A DNA stretch of 47,427 nucleotides from Sedimentisphaerales bacterium (GTDB taxonomy: Bacteria > Planctomycetota > Phycisphaerae > Sedimentisphaerales > Anaerobacaceae), in NCBI GenBank assembly GCA_016932095.1, contig JAFGDN010000056.1, forward strand, positions 1 through 47,427. The letters run 5' to 3'. Under the pieces are notes generated by a model, which did not search any database, was not told the origin of the DNA, and worked only from the letters and a program-made list of their open reading frames with translations. Numbering within the stretch: position 1 is the first letter of the stretch; every line of letters starts with the position of its first letter. The position numbers and the translations under genes are program-made. Positions 1 to 7,846 of this stretch are shown here, piece by piece.

Positions 1-332
1 CCGCCTGGTTTGAATTGCGTTACTTTGTCGCCGACGGCTACGATACGCACAACGGCTTCGTGGCCGAGAACGGTGGGCTTGTCGCCTGGGACGTAGCTTG
101 GAATCTCAGAGAGGGCCGTTGGGTCGATTCCGCTGATAATGTCGCTTTTACGGGGGTGGGAAGAAAATTGTTTTACGAGTTTCAAATCGCTGAAACACAG
201 GCCGATGGCCTCAACGCGGCAGAGAATTTGATGCCGGCCTGGAGGGTCAACTGGTTTTGACCTGTTCAGGACAAGCTCGTTTGCCTTAATTAGCTGAACG
301 GCGCACTGGGTTTTTGGCAAGTCGTCCGGCAT
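1..332 (-). CDS. Zinc-dependent alcohol dehydrogenase family protein, N-terminal part (cut by window edge)
   Basis: This minus-strand gene starts at the ATG at 332, with AGAGGAG just upstream, and runs off the left edge of the window, so only about 110 residues are visible. They form a GroES-like N-terminal domain of the medium-chain dehydrogenase/reductase family. Cys46 in GLCFSDLK and the GHE motif at His91-Glu92 match the catalytic zinc ligands of zinc alcohol dehydrogenases. The long segment between them and the reading VLGHEAVVRIVAVGDKV resemble sorbitol/L-sorbose-1-phosphate reductase-like members, but the substrate cannot be told. The Rossmann NAD(P) domain lies outside the window. The family is secure; the specificity is unknown. 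Confidence 0.85.
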   Translation of the reverse strand, partial: MPDDLPKTQCAVQLIKANELVLNRSKPVDPPGRHQILCRVEAIGLCFSDLKLVKQFSSHPRKSDIISGIDPTALSEIPSYVPGDKPTVLGHEAVVRIVAVGDKVTQFKPG

Positions 333-495
333 ACTCCTCTAAAATCTTTCAAAATCATCACCATACAAAATTTTTGGATAGCCATACATTACAGGAATTG
401 GCAGGCACAGCCGGTTACAAATTACTTTACCCGGGACAGGTTTTCAAAATAATTTTTGCCATAATTTTTTTGTGTGACGTATTTTTTACAATTTT

Positions 496-1812
496 CTATC
501 TTTCCGGAGGGGTAGTCAGGTTGACGGCGGTCTGGATTCCTGAAGAGACCTCTCCTATGATACCGAGGCGTGCGTAAACGGGATGAACGATTTTTCTCAG
601 GTCGGGAAGCTTACGAGCGAACAGGCCGGCGCCGACTACGCACAGGGCGCCACAGATAATGAGAGTGTTGGGTGCGCCGATATTGCTTGCGAGGACGCCT
701 GCCATAAGTGAGCCGAAGGGAGCGGTGCCGATGAAAGCCATAACGTAGAAGGACATAATCCTGCCTCGTTTATCGTCGTCAACGATGGTTTGAATGATTG
801 TGTTGCTGGCAGCCATTTGTGTTATCATTCCCAGGCCAGTGATGAACACCAGGGGAAGCGACAGCCAGAAAACGCGAGAGAGTGAAAAGGCGACCAGGCC
901 GGCGCCGAAGAGGGCCGTTGAGAGGGGAATGATTCTGCCCAGACCCAGAACGCTTTTCCTGGAAGCGAGATAAACGGCGCCAGTCAGTGCGCCGGTGCCT
1001 GCGGCGGCCATAAGGAAGCCGAATGTATGCGGGCCGCCGTGAAGGATTTTACTTGCAAATACCGGCATAAGGACGGAATAAGGCATACCGACCAAGCTTA
1101 CTAATGAAAGCAGGAGCATAATGTATCTGATGGGTTTGAAGCCGATGGCGTAGGAAAGACCTTCTTTAAACTCGTGCAGGACGCGGGTGGGTGCAGGTTT
1201 CGATTTTTGGGGGCTGATTTTCATCATAAGCAGAGAGCCGATGACAAAAAGGAAGCTTATCCCGTTGAGAATAAAGCAGATGCCTTCATTGGCGGCGGCG
1301 ATTACGAGACCTGCAATTGTGGGGCCGATGAGGCGGGCGGTGTTGAACATTATCGAGTTGAGGGCAATGGCGTTGCTCAAGTCATCCCTGTTTTCGACCA
1401 TTTGGACGACAAAGGCCTGGCGGGTGGGCATATCGAAGGCATTGATAAGGCCCATAAACGAGGCCAGAAGAAGGATTTGCCAGACCTGGATATTGCCGGT
1501 GAAATACAACAGGCCCAGCGCAAACGCCTGGAGCATTGCAAGGGTTTGGGTTATCAGCAGGATATAGTAGCGATTCCAGCGGTCAGACAGGGTGCCTGCA
1601 AGCGGTGCGAGGAGAAAAGCGGGAATCTGGCTTGCGAAGCCGACGGCGCCGAGCAGGAGCTCCGAGCCGGTGAGGCGATAGACAAGCCAGGGCATCGCTA
1701 TTTGCTGAATCCAGGTGCCGACCAGCGAGAGGGTTTGGCCTGTAAAGAAAAGGCGGTAATTCCTGTATCGCAGGGAACGAAAGATAATTTTATGACCGTT
1801 GAGCAAATCCAC
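496..1812 (-). CDS. MFS transporter, MFS_3/EntS-type exporter
   Basis: A major facilitator superfamily protein of about 438 residues with some twelve hydrophobic segments. The opening FRSLRYRNYRLFFTGQ, followed by GTWIQQIAMPWLVYRLT and the loop LSDRWNRYYIL, is typical of the MFS_3/enterobactin-exporter-like family, which exports small molecules using the proton gradient. The frame is open up to an ATG at 1857, but that start lies in reiterated AT-rich repeat DNA without a ribosome-binding site. The GTG at 1812 follows AAGGTG at good spacing and leaves a normal N-terminus, so I prefer it. The substrate is unknown. It is divergent from the ketopantoate-reductase-like gene to its right. Confidence 0.88.
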   Translation of the reverse strand: MDLLNGHKIIFRSLRYRNYRLFFTGQTLSLVGTWIQQIAMPWLVYRLTGSELLLGAVGFASQIPAFLLAPLAGTLSDRWNRYYILLITQTLAMLQAFALGLLYFTGNIQVWQILLLASFMGLINAFDMPTRQAFVVQMVENRDDLSNAIALNSIMFNTARLIGPTIAGLVIAAANEGICFILNGISFLFVIGSLLMMKISPQKSKPAPTRVLHEFKEGLSYAIGFKPIRYIMLLLSLVSLVGMPYSVLMPVFASKILHGGPHTFGFLMAAAGTGALTGAVYLASRKSVLGLGRIIPLSTALFGAGLVAFSLSRVFWLSLPLVFITGLGMITQMAASNTIIQTIVDDDKRGRIMSFYVMAFIGTAPFGSLMAGVLASNIGAPNTLIICGALCVVGAGLFARKLPDLRKIVHPVYARLGIIGEVSSGIQTAVNLTTPPER

Positions 1813-1844
1813 GTTATATTCACCTTCGATTAAAATAACCTTTT

Positions 1845-1879
1845 TATCAATCATCAATTATCAATCATCAATAGTCAAT
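1845..1879. repeat. Reiterated short-word repeat (TATCAATCATCAATTA type)
   Basis: The words ATCAATCATCA / ATTATCAATCATCA / ATAGTCAAT follow each other between the divergent MFS and reductase genes. A related run (ATAAATCATCAATTATAAATCATAAATTG) appears in frame inside the helicase gene near 40320. Confidence 0.7.
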
Positions 1880-1923
1880 ACGGAGTTGCTCTTATACGTC
1901 GCTTGCTTATAATCGTTGTTATT

Positions 1924-2889
1924 ATGAAAATCATGATATACGGCGGCGGTGCGGTGGGATTGGGTTTGGCAAGCTGTTTGTTAAAGTCGCGGCAGGATGT
2001 TCATATTGTCGCAAGACAGGATACGGTATCGGCGCTGAGTAAGGGGGGCTTGTTAAGGACGGGCATATTCGGCAGGTATTATGCTGAAGCGAAGGAATTT
2101 TCGGCTTGCGAGTCGGCGGGCGAGATAAAAAATCAAACGTTTGACTTTATCCTGGTTTGCACGAAGTCGTTCGATTCGGCAGGGGCGGCGGAAGACCTTT
2201 CGAGGCATAAAGGGATTTTCGGCGACAATACAAAAATCGTTCTTTGTCAAAACGGCTGGGGCAACGCAGAAAAATTCACAGCCCATTTCCCGGAGGAAAG
2301 CGTTTATAGCGCCAGAGTTATTACGGGATTTACCCGGCATAAGCCCAATGAGGTTGAGATAACCGTTCACGCGGACGCGATTCATATCGGGTCGCTTTTC
2401 GGCTGCGAGAATGGTTGTGTTGAGCCCCTTGCCGGGGCGATAGCCGAAGGGGGCATACCGTGTGCGACGGTCAGCGATATTGAAAAAGACCTGTGGGCGA
2501 AAATGCTTTATAATTGCGCCCTTAATCCCTTAGGCGCAATACTCGATGTTCCTTATGGAGCGCTGGCGGAAAATGGCTGGAGCAGGGACCTGATGAATCG
2601 TATTGTCGAGGAGGTTTTCGCTGTGATGAAGGCGGCGGGATTTTCGACCCACCGGGGGTCGGCGGAGGGGTTCCTAAAGGTTTTTTATGACAAGCTCGTT
2701 CCTGATACCGCCGGCCACAAGTCATCGACTTTGCAGGATATCGAGGCGGGCAAAAAGACGGAAATCGACGCCCTTACAGGCGAGGTAATAGCAATGGCGG
2801 AAAAAAATAAGGTTGTGGTCCCCTATAACCGGGCGATTTATGGGATTATCAAGTTTCTCGAACTATCGCTTGTCGGGGGTGGGGGCTGA
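1924..2889 (+). CDS. Ketopantoate reductase family protein (ApbA/PanE-like)
   Basis: The protein opens with MKIMIYGGGAVGLGLASCLL, a Rossmann nucleotide-binding fold with the GxGxxG-like motif of the 2-dehydropantoate 2-reductase family. The C-terminal helical domain is visible at KDLWAKMLYNCALNPLGAIL, where Lys and Asn match the family's conserved catalytic and binding residues, and at LQDIEAGKKTEIDALTGEV, a hallmark segment. The usual reaction is NADPH-dependent reduction of 2-dehydropantoate to pantoate for coenzyme A, but paralogues act on other substrates and no other pantothenate gene is nearby. A TTG at 1903 would add seven hydrophobic residues; the ATG at 1924 fits the family better. 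Length (321 aa) is normal. Confidence 0.88.
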   Translation: MKIMIYGGGAVGLGLASCLLKSRQDVHIVARQDTVSALSKGGLLRTGIFGRYYAEAKEFSACESAGEIKNQTFDFILVCTKSFDSAGAAEDLSRHKGIFGDNTKIVLCQNGWGNAEKFTAHFPEESVYSARVITGFTRHKPNEVEITVHADAIHIGSLFGCENGCVEPLAGAIAEGGIPCATVSDIEKDLWAKMLYNCALNPLGAILDVPYGALAENGWSRDLMNRIVEEVFAVMKAAGFSTHRGSAEGFLKVFYDKLVPDTAGHKSSTLQDIEAGKKTEIDALTGEVIAMAEKNKVVVPYNRAIYGIIKFLELSLVGGGG

Positions 2890-2939
2890 AGAAAGCCGAG
2901 CAGGGGTATTAAAAATCTCTGGATTTGCGAAAAAGCCAC

Positions 2940-2968
2940 TTGACATAAAAGGGCAATTTCAAGAAAAT
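2940..2968 (+). promoter_or_regulatory. Putative sigma70-type promoter for the HEAT-like gene
   Basis: A -35 box TTGACA (2940-2945) is separated by 17 nt from GAAAAT (2963-2968). It lies about 35 nt before the start of the next gene on the same strand. Confidence 0.5.
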
Positions 2969-3003
2969 CAGGAATACTTGCCGATTGAGTAAGGGGTGGG
3001 CTT

Positions 3004-3507
3004 ATGAAGCTGAAAAAAAGAGAACCGAGCGGTCGGGAAAAGAATGAGGAGACAATAGAGCTGCTTGAACGGCTGCGGGAGCAGGTGTACAGCGAAAATC
3101 CTTCCGCCGCCCGTCACGCCGCGTTTCACCTGTCCTGGATGCAGGAGGACGGTTTTGATATTCTCAAGGAGGCGTTGAACGGCCATGCCCAGAGAACAAC
3201 AAAATCAGCGGCTGCTTATGGGCTTCGCAAGATGCGAGGCAGAATGAAGAAGCAGGCGATTTCCCTTCTTGAAGAGGGGCTTAAGCACTCTACCGACGGG
3301 ACCCGGCAGGTTTGCACAAACGCGCTACGGCTGCTGAGGGAAGCCAAGCAGCCGGCACCACTCGGGGCGCAGCAGCGGAGCAGTGGGCAGCAAAAACGGC
3401 CTAAGCCGAAATTCAGGATTTCCGAGATAACACCTTACCGAACGCAGGGTAACGCCTCTCGATACGGGAGGAGAAATCCACCGCAATCGCCGCGTTTTAA
3501 CCGCTAA
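3004..3507 (+). CDS. HEAT-like repeat protein with basic C-terminal tail
   Basis: A 167-residue protein. Residues about 15-115 are paired amphipathic helices (PSAARHAAFHLSWMQEDG, TTKSAAAYGLRKMRG, GTRQVCTNALRLLREA) that read as two or three degenerate HEAT-type repeats, a scaffold for protein-protein contacts. From about residue 120 the chain is rich in Gln, Arg, Pro and Asn and probably disordered. The start ATG follows a G-rich stretch (GGGGTGGG) that can serve as ribosome-binding site. There is no signal peptide, so it is cytoplasmic. Small HEAT-like proteins of this kind are common in planctomycetes, but no specific function can be assigned. It has its own likely promoter. Confidence 0.6.
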   Translation: MKLKKREPSGREKNEETIELLERLREQVYSENPSAARHAAFHLSWMQEDGFDILKEALNGHAQRTTKSAAAYGLRKMRGRMKKQAISLLEEGLKHSTDGTRQVCTNALRLLREAKQPAPLGAQQRSSGQQKRPKPKFRISEITPYRTQGNASRYGRRNPPQSPRFNR

Positions 3508-3664
3508 GATTACCCTCAGTAAAGACGGCGCTGAACAGCAGGGAGGCACACTGGGCCCATCCAAGTTTGCAGGAAAAATATTTCAACAGGGGCCTATAAC
3601 ATTTCCATTACGGGCGTCATACGGGCGTTGGCACACTGATTTTAATTTCCCGGTTGCTATTTGT

Positions 3665-3693
3665 TTGAGTCATCGTTTCTGCTTTGTTATAAT
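3665..3693 (+). promoter_or_regulatory. Strong sigma70-type promoter
   Basis: TTGAGT (3665-3670), a 17-nt spacer and a perfect TATAAT (3688-3693). The predicted start of transcription, near 3700, is about 58 nt before the ATG of the small coiled-coil gene at 3758. The 250-nt gap before it (3508-3757) holds nothing else that I recognise. Confidence 0.65.
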
Positions 3694-3757
3694 GCATCAT
3701 AACAATAGAGGATTTGAGTGGAAAATTGCTGAATTAAAAAGCGAAAGGATTTTTAAA

Positions 3758-4075
3758 ATGTCATTTTTCGGAACATCTGGGTTTAAAAAGCCGGCGCCAC
3801 GAAACAGGCAGGGCGATCGCACACCGGTTTATAATCCAAATCTTGCCGATTTGTTTCGTATCAGACAAATGGGGAAAACGATACAACAGGCCGCCAGTGA
3901 GATTGAGCAGCTAAAAGAACGGATAAGCCGGCTTGAGGAGATGTTAACAAAAAGAAACGCGCCGGCAACTCGCGTCAATGAAGAAATTGCGGATTCAGCC
4001 CCGATGCCGACAACACCGCCGTTACCAATTGCGGAGCTGAAAGAACTTGCAGCAATGGCGAAGAGATTCAAATAG
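3758..4075 (+). CDS. Small hypothetical protein with central coiled coil
   Basis: A 105-residue protein of unknown function. The N-terminus (MSFFGTSGFKKPAPRNRQGD) is basic and probably flexible. Residues about 33-62 (IRQMGKTIQQAASEIEQL, KERISRLEEMLTKR) have the heptad pattern of a coiled coil. A Pro-rich linker and a short C-terminal helix follow. The ORF is open to a TTG at 3665, but that codon coincides with the -35 box of the promoter; the ATG at 3758, preceded by GAAAGGA, is the likely start. It lies just upstream of aroDE on the same strand, but the 118-nt gap gives no proof of an operon. Confidence 0.55.
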   Translation: MSFFGTSGFKKPAPRNRQGDRTPVYNPNLADLFRIRQMGKTIQQAASEIEQLKERISRLEEMLTKRNAPATRVNEEIADSAPMPTTPPLPIAELKELAAMAKRFK

Positions 4076-4193
4076 ATACAAGAGCACAAGTTGAAATTCA
4101 CCAAAGTTCGGTTGAAACGGCGTTTCATATCTCGTATTATGTTTTCCCGGTTTTGCGAAGATTTTTCGATTATTGAAAGATGGGTATCGAGCT

Positions 4194-5747
4194 ATGACAT
4201 ACCTGGCGGTTCCAATAGCGCCGAAGAGCGTGCCAGAGGCACAGGAGCAGATAAAGGCGGCAGTCGCCGTGGGGTCGGAACTGCTTGAATTGCGGACCGA
4301 TTTCCTTGTGCATTTGTCGGTTGACCTTGCCTGGCAGATTATTGACGCCGCGAGACAATACGCGCCACATCTTCCAATCATCGTTACCTGCCGGGATTAT
4401 CACCAGGGGGGGGCTTTACGGCATTCGAATCAGTTGAGGACGGACGTATTGACGGCCGCGGTCCGCGCGGGGGCCGATTACGTGGATATCGAATACGGCA
4501 ACTATCAGTCGGTTGCGATTCGCAGTAAAATTTTCCTTGCGGTAACAGATGAGGCAAATATACGTTTGATACTATCAGCCCACAATTTTCAGACGAAATT
4601 CAAAAGCATACGCCGGCTTCATAACGAGATTCGCTACGTTCAATCGGGCGTGATACCCAAGATTATTTATTCGGCGCACCATATTAACGACTGTTTTGAT
4701 ATGCTCGATTTGCTGCACGAATTCGGGAATGGAATGATAGCGTTTTGTATGGACGAGCCGGGATTTATAACGAGGATTATCGCCAGGAAACTGGGGGCGT
4801 TTGCAAGTTTCGCATGTATTAACGAAAAAACGGCGACGGCGCCTGGACAGCCGACGGCGGCGCAAATGAAAAACGTTTACCGATGGGGTTCGCTCAACGC
4901 CCAGACCGAGCTTTACGGCGTCATCGGCTCGCCGGTGGCTCATTCGTTAAGCCCGGCGCTTCATAACGGCTGTTTTAATGAAGCGGGTTTGAACAAACTG
5001 TTTTTACCCTTGTTGGTGACGGGGGGCCGGCAGGAATTTAATACTTTTGTGGATAATATTCTGTCGCGGCCCTGGCTGGATTTTCGGGGATTTTCCGTTA
5101 CGATTCCACACAAGGAAAACGCGATTGAATATGTCAAATCGAAGAAGGGCACAGTTGACCCGTTAGCGGAAAGAATCGGGGCGGCCAATACAATCGTCAT
5201 CAATGGAACTCAATTGTCGGCATATAACACAGATTGTCCTGCTGCACTGGATACAATCACATCATCGCTTGGCATTGACCGAGCCGGCTTCAATAAAATG
5301 CCCGTCGCAGTCATCGGGGCAGGGGGTGTGGCGAGGGCGATTGTTGCCGGACTTACCGACGCGAAGGCCAAAGTCATAATCTATAACCGCACCGTAGAAA
5401 GGGCTAAGAAACTTGCCCGCGAGTTCAAATGCGATTACGCCGGATTAGATGACCTGAAAAAACTGAAGGCACAGCTTGTTATCAACTGCACAAGTATCGG
5501 GATGCACCCACACGTTAACGCGACACCCGTCGATGAGAAATTTTTGAACAAGGATATGGCTGTATTTGACACGGTTTATAATCCGGCGGAAACACTGTTT
5601 TTGAAACAAGCCAAAGCCCTCGGCTGCAAGACCATTTCCGGTCTCGATATGTTCATCAACCAGGCCGCGGCACAGTTCAAGCTGTTTACGGGCCAAACCG
5701 CGAATATCGAGACGATGCGAAAAACCTTATTAAACGCACAAAAATAA
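4194..5747 (+). CDS. aroDE: Bifunctional type I 3-dehydroquinate dehydratase / shikimate dehydrogenase
   Basis: A fusion carrying out steps three and four of the shikimate pathway. The N-terminal half is a type I dehydroquinase: the central VTCRD, the catalytic His in LILSAHNFQ, the Schiff-base Lys in GVIPKIIYSAHH and the closing motif TATAPGQPTAAQMK. The C-terminal half is an AroE-type shikimate dehydrogenase: GVIGSPVAHSLSPALHN, catalytic Lys in SVTIPHKENA, Asp in YNTDCPAALD, NADP site VAVIGAGGVARAI with NRT for the 2'-phosphate, and GLDMFINQAAAQFKLFTG at the end. Both active sites appear intact. A TTG at 4173 would extend the N-terminus by seven residues; the ATG at 4194 starts the barrel. 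The order AroD-AroE is as in plants and chlamydiae. Confidence 0.96.
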   Translation: MTYLAVPIAPKSVPEAQEQIKAAVAVGSELLELRTDFLVHLSVDLAWQIIDAARQYAPHLPIIVTCRDYHQGGALRHSNQLRTDVLTAAVRAGADYVDIEYGNYQSVAIRSKIFLAVTDEANIRLILSAHNFQTKFKSIRRLHNEIRYVQSGVIPKIIYSAHHINDCFDMLDLLHEFGNGMIAFCMDEPGFITRIIARKLGAFASFACINEKTATAPGQPTAAQMKNVYRWGSLNAQTELYGVIGSPVAHSLSPALHNGCFNEAGLNKLFLPLLVTGGRQEFNTFVDNILSRPWLDFRGFSVTIPHKENAIEYVKSKKGTVDPLAERIGAANTIVINGTQLSAYNTDCPAALDTITSSLGIDRAGFNKMPVAVIGAGGVARAIVAGLTDAKAKVIIYNRTVERAKKLAREFKCDYAGLDDLKKLKAQLVINCTSIGMHPHVNATPVDEKFLNKDMAVFDTVYNPAETLFLKQAKALGCKTISGLDMFINQAAAQFKLFTGQTANIETMRKTLLNAQK

Positions 5748-5799
5748 GCCACAGAGAAAGCAAATATTTTTAGCCACAGAGGACACAGAGGTCACAGAG
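5748..5799. repeat. Left inverted-repeat arm of the PIN-like cassette
   Basis: GCCACAGAG occurs directly after the aroDE stop codon, then AGCCACAGAGGACACAGAGGTCACAGAG spans 5772-5799. It is a period-9 repeat. Its reverse complement closely matches 6701-6731 on the other side of the next gene (about 30 nt, few mismatches). Confidence 0.75.
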
Positions 5800-5834
5800 A
5801 ATAAAGGGATAGAATAGCAAGAGGTTTTCTGGTA

Positions 5835-6686
5835 ATGTGTTTGTTCCTGAAAAAACTCATTATTGACAAAAGCTTATTTGAGTCAACATTGCCATCGCCT
5901 CAAAAGCTTTTGGAGTTTGCGCATAACCATTTTCTAATTCTCCCCGACGTTCTTTACTTTGAATGTGCAACTGCATTGCAAAGGGAAGAACAGCTTCTTG
6001 AGCTTTTCAGAAACGTGATATTGAACGGAGCATATAGATGTGAAAGTTGGTGGAGCATTATTAAAAAAGAGGCCCGAGAATTGTTGCCATATGGCCCTCT
6101 TGTGGATTTATCAGAAGTTGAAGCTGTTAGAAATACCTTTCGTAACAACCATACTCCCTATAATCCAGAGGATGCCAAAGAATTATTGAGTCGTCATCGC
6201 GAAGTTGCCAAAGAATTGATGTGTTCTATAGATGACTTCGATAAAAAAATATCTTTTAATTCTCCTGAAGTGCATAAAGAGATTCGTAAATGGGATGGCA
6301 GCAGGAAACGCAAACCAGAACGATTATGTGGTTGGGCTTTTTGGGTCGATTCTGAAGACATTCATAAGTTAGCGGTAGCGTGGTTATCTGACCTTACAAA
6401 TAACATTGGGCAATATTGCTTGTCAAAGGATTGGTTTACTTGGCAATATCTCAGATTGTTTATGATACTTAGATTTGAGATGAATTTCCTGAAGCACAAA
6501 TGGGGACCTTTAGGAATGGACAGTATTGAACATGACTTGCAGGACATACAATATGTTGCGCTCCTTGCGCGGGCTGAAGGATTGCTAACAAAGGATAGGG
6601 GATGTGCGTCTTTGGCCAAAGCAGCATTTCCTGAAAAGGATGTGTTTTCAAGTATTGATGAAGTGACGGAAGATTATAGGTGCTAA
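5835..6686 (+). CDS. PIN-like domain protein (putative)
   Basis: A 283-residue cytoplasmic protein that I cannot place in a named family. The ends suggest a PIN-type nuclease fold: LIIDKSLFES near the N-terminus (Asp11), Glu43 in YFECATAL, and near the C-terminus HDLQDIQYVALLARAEGLLT followed by KDRG (Asp237, Asp254), the pattern of the acidic residues that bind metal in PIN RNases. The middle (residues 60-220) is an unusually long helical insertion. Codon use is clearly more AT-rich than in aroDE or argG. The gene is enclosed by inverted repeats and sits next to MNT/HEPN modules, which fits an acquired toxin or defence gene. AAGAGG precedes the ATG. The nuclease role is an inference. Confidence 0.5.
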   Translation: MCLFLKKLIIDKSLFESTLPSPQKLLEFAHNHFLILPDVLYFECATALQREEQLLELFRNVILNGAYRCESWWSIIKKEARELLPYGPLVDLSEVEAVRNTFRNNHTPYNPEDAKELLSRHREVAKELMCSIDDFDKKISFNSPEVHKEIRKWDGSRKRKPERLCGWAFWVDSEDIHKLAVAWLSDLTNNIGQYCLSKDWFTWQYLRLFMILRFEMNFLKHKWGPLGMDSIEHDLQDIQYVALLARAEGLLTKDRGCASLAKAAFPEKDVFSSIDEVTEDYRC

Positions 6687-6700
6687 AGGGGATTTTTTGA

Positions 6701-6755
6701 TTTCTCTGTGCTCTCTGTGTGCTCTGTGGCTATAATAAAAGAGACCTCTGTGGCA
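6701..6755. repeat. Right inverted-repeat arm of the PIN-like cassette
   Basis: TTTCTCTGTG-CTCTCTGTG-TGCTCTGTGGCT (6701-6731) is the near-complement of the arm at 5772-5799. A further partial unit ACCTCTGTGGC lies at 6745-6755. The broken nucleotidyltransferase start begins six bases later. Confidence 0.75.
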
Positions 6756-6760
6756 GAAAA

Positions 6761-6823
6761 ATGGTAGTGATGAATGAGATAGAACGGTTTGGCAGGCAGA
6801 TTTGGGATGTTCTTAAGCGATGA
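6761..6823 (+). pseudogene. 5' remnant of an MNT nucleotidyltransferase gene
   Basis: A 20-codon frame reading MVVMNEIERFGRQIWDVLKR then stop. Its first 14 codons match, at both DNA and protein level, the start of the intact nucleotidyltransferase at 7526 (MVAMNEIERFGRRIGEEF). The rest of the gene, including the GSx10DxD active site, is missing. It marks the left end of a decayed duplicate. Confidence 0.7.
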
Positions 6824-6855
6824 AAAGTGATATATTATGATTAAAGGCGGTGAGT

Positions 6856-7170
6856 ATGAACGGTCACATAACAATACCTAAAGACAAGATACAGGAGTTT
6901 TGCAGGGGGCACCATATCGGCTCGCTTGCGCTGTTTGGCTCTGTTTTGCGGGAGGATTTTCGGCCTGAAAGCGACGTTGATATTCTCGTTGAGTTTGAGA
7001 AGGGGCATCAACCGGATTTGTTCGGGATAATCGAGCTTCAGGAAGAATTATCAAAAATAATCGGGCATAAGGTGGATCTTGTCGAGCGCAGGGCGGTTGA
7101 AAAAAGCGAAAATTACATCCGCCGGCGTCATATTCTCGAATCCGCGGAGATTATATATGTGGCGAGATGA
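6856..7170 (+). CDS. mntA: MNT-type nucleotidyltransferase, MntA-like antitoxin
   Basis: A 104-residue minimal nucleotidyltransferase. The motif GSx10DxD is intact: Gly28-Ser29, then Asp40-Val-Asp42 in SDVDILVEF. In characterised MntA-HepT pairs this enzyme transfers AMP from ATP to the HEPN toxin partner and so neutralises it. The HepT-like gene starts 14 nt before the end of this gene, so they are translationally coupled. A GTG at 6850 is possible; the ATG at 6856 lies after AAAGGCGGTG. The C-terminal YIRRRHILESAEIIY is shared with the degenerate copy at 8274. Function is inferred from family and context. Confidence 0.88.
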   Translation: MNGHITIPKDKIQEFCRGHHIGSLALFGSVLREDFRPESDVDILVEFEKGHQPDLFGIIELQEELSKIIGHKVDLVERRAVEKSENYIRRRHILESAEIIYVAR

Positions 7171-7513
7171 TGCTTATATGCTCGATATGCTTTTGGCGGC
7201 ACGGAAGGCGCAAAAATTCACTTATAATGTAAATTGGGAACAATTCAAAGCCGACGACCTGCTTCAAAACGCCGTAATGCATCAAATTCAGATTATCGGC
7301 GAGGCCGCCAGAAAAATATCACAGCAGTATAAGGACTCACACCCTGAAATTTCCTGGCAGGGGATTATCGGTATGCGAAACCGGCTTGTTCACGAATATT
7401 TCGATATCATTCCAGAAAGGGTCTGGGATGTGGTCCAAAACAATATACCGGAATTGATAGAGTTAGTAAGGCCGCTTGTTCCGCCGGACGAAACTCCACG
7501 GCAAGGCCAATGA
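7157..7513 (+). CDS. hepT: HepT-like HEPN ribonuclease toxin (DUF86)
   Basis: A 118-residue helical protein of the DUF86/HepT family. The catalytic signature RX4HXY is complete: Arg74-NRLV-His79-Glu-Tyr81 in MRNRLVHEYFDI. The segment HQIQIIGEAARKIS is also typical. HepT proteins are HEPN RNases that act on RNA; the Tyr in the signature is the site that MntA AMPylates. It starts inside the end of the mntA-like gene. An in-frame upstream start at 7079 would place a long stretch inside mntA and is rejected. Toxicity is inferred, not shown by sequence. Confidence 0.88.
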   Translation: MWRDDAYMLDMLLAARKAQKFTYNVNWEQFKADDLLQNAVMHQIQIIGEAARKISQQYKDSHPEISWQGIIGMRNRLVHEYFDIIPERVWDVVQNNIPELIELVRPLVPPDETPRQGQ

Positions 7514-7525
7514 AGGTTTGATTTT

Positions 7526-7846
7526 ATGGTAGCAATGAACGAGATAGAGCGGTTTGGCAGGCGGATTGGAGAGGAGTTCGGGGCGGAGAAGGTGATTTTA
7601 TTTGGTTCATACGCCGAGGGCACAGCCAAACAGGATTCCGACGTTGACCTTCTTATAGTCACAGCTTTTAAGGGAAGAAGCGTTGATAAATCGGTACAAA
7701 TCCGGCTGAAACTGCGTCCGAAGTTTCCGGTCGATTTACTTGTCCGCACGCCTGAAAAAATACGTCAGCGTCTGGCAATCGGCGACCAATTCATAAAAGA
7801 CATTCTCAGGGAAGGCAAGGTTCTTTATGAAGCCGACAACCGCTGA
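7526..7846 (+). CDS. MNT-type nucleotidyltransferase, second module
   Basis: A 106-residue nucleotidyltransferase with the full motif GSx10DxD (Gly27-Ser28 ... Asp39-Val-Asp41, FGSYAEGTAKQDSDVDLLIV). It belongs to a different MNT subgroup from the gene at 6856. The 3' end overlaps the following HEPN gene by 20 nt. Such pairs are the classic MNT-HEPN two-gene toxin-antitoxin-like units. A second Met three codons in (MNEIERF) could also be the start. Its first codons are duplicated in the remnant at 6761. The acceptor substrate, probably the partner HEPN protein, is inferred. Confidence 0.87.
   Translation: MVAMNEIERFGRRIGEEFGAEKVILFGSYAEGTAKQDSDVDLLIVTAFKGRSVDKSVQIRLKLRPKFPVDLLVRTPEKIRQRLAIGDQFIKDILREGKVLYEADNR

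Noticed and set aside
15-260. Plus-strand frame of 81 codons at the left edge
   Set aside because: It is antisense to the partial zinc alcohol dehydrogenase, whose conserved GHE and Cys motifs show the true strand.
1174-1833. Long plus-strand frame (219 codons) across the MFS gene
   Set aside because: It is low in hydrophobic residues, has no family pattern and lies wholly opposite a clear transporter.
3508-3660. Possible small RNA such as SRP RNA
   Set aside because: I looked for the conserved SRP core and other known folds and found none; an open frame exists but has no start or family signal.
4194-5747. AroD-AroE fusion as a novelty
   Set aside because: The fusion is known from plants, chlamydiae and other bacteria; both active sites look normal.
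5748-6755. CRISPR array
   Set aside because: Units are only 9 nt with no spacers; the two groups are inverted copies on either side of one gene.
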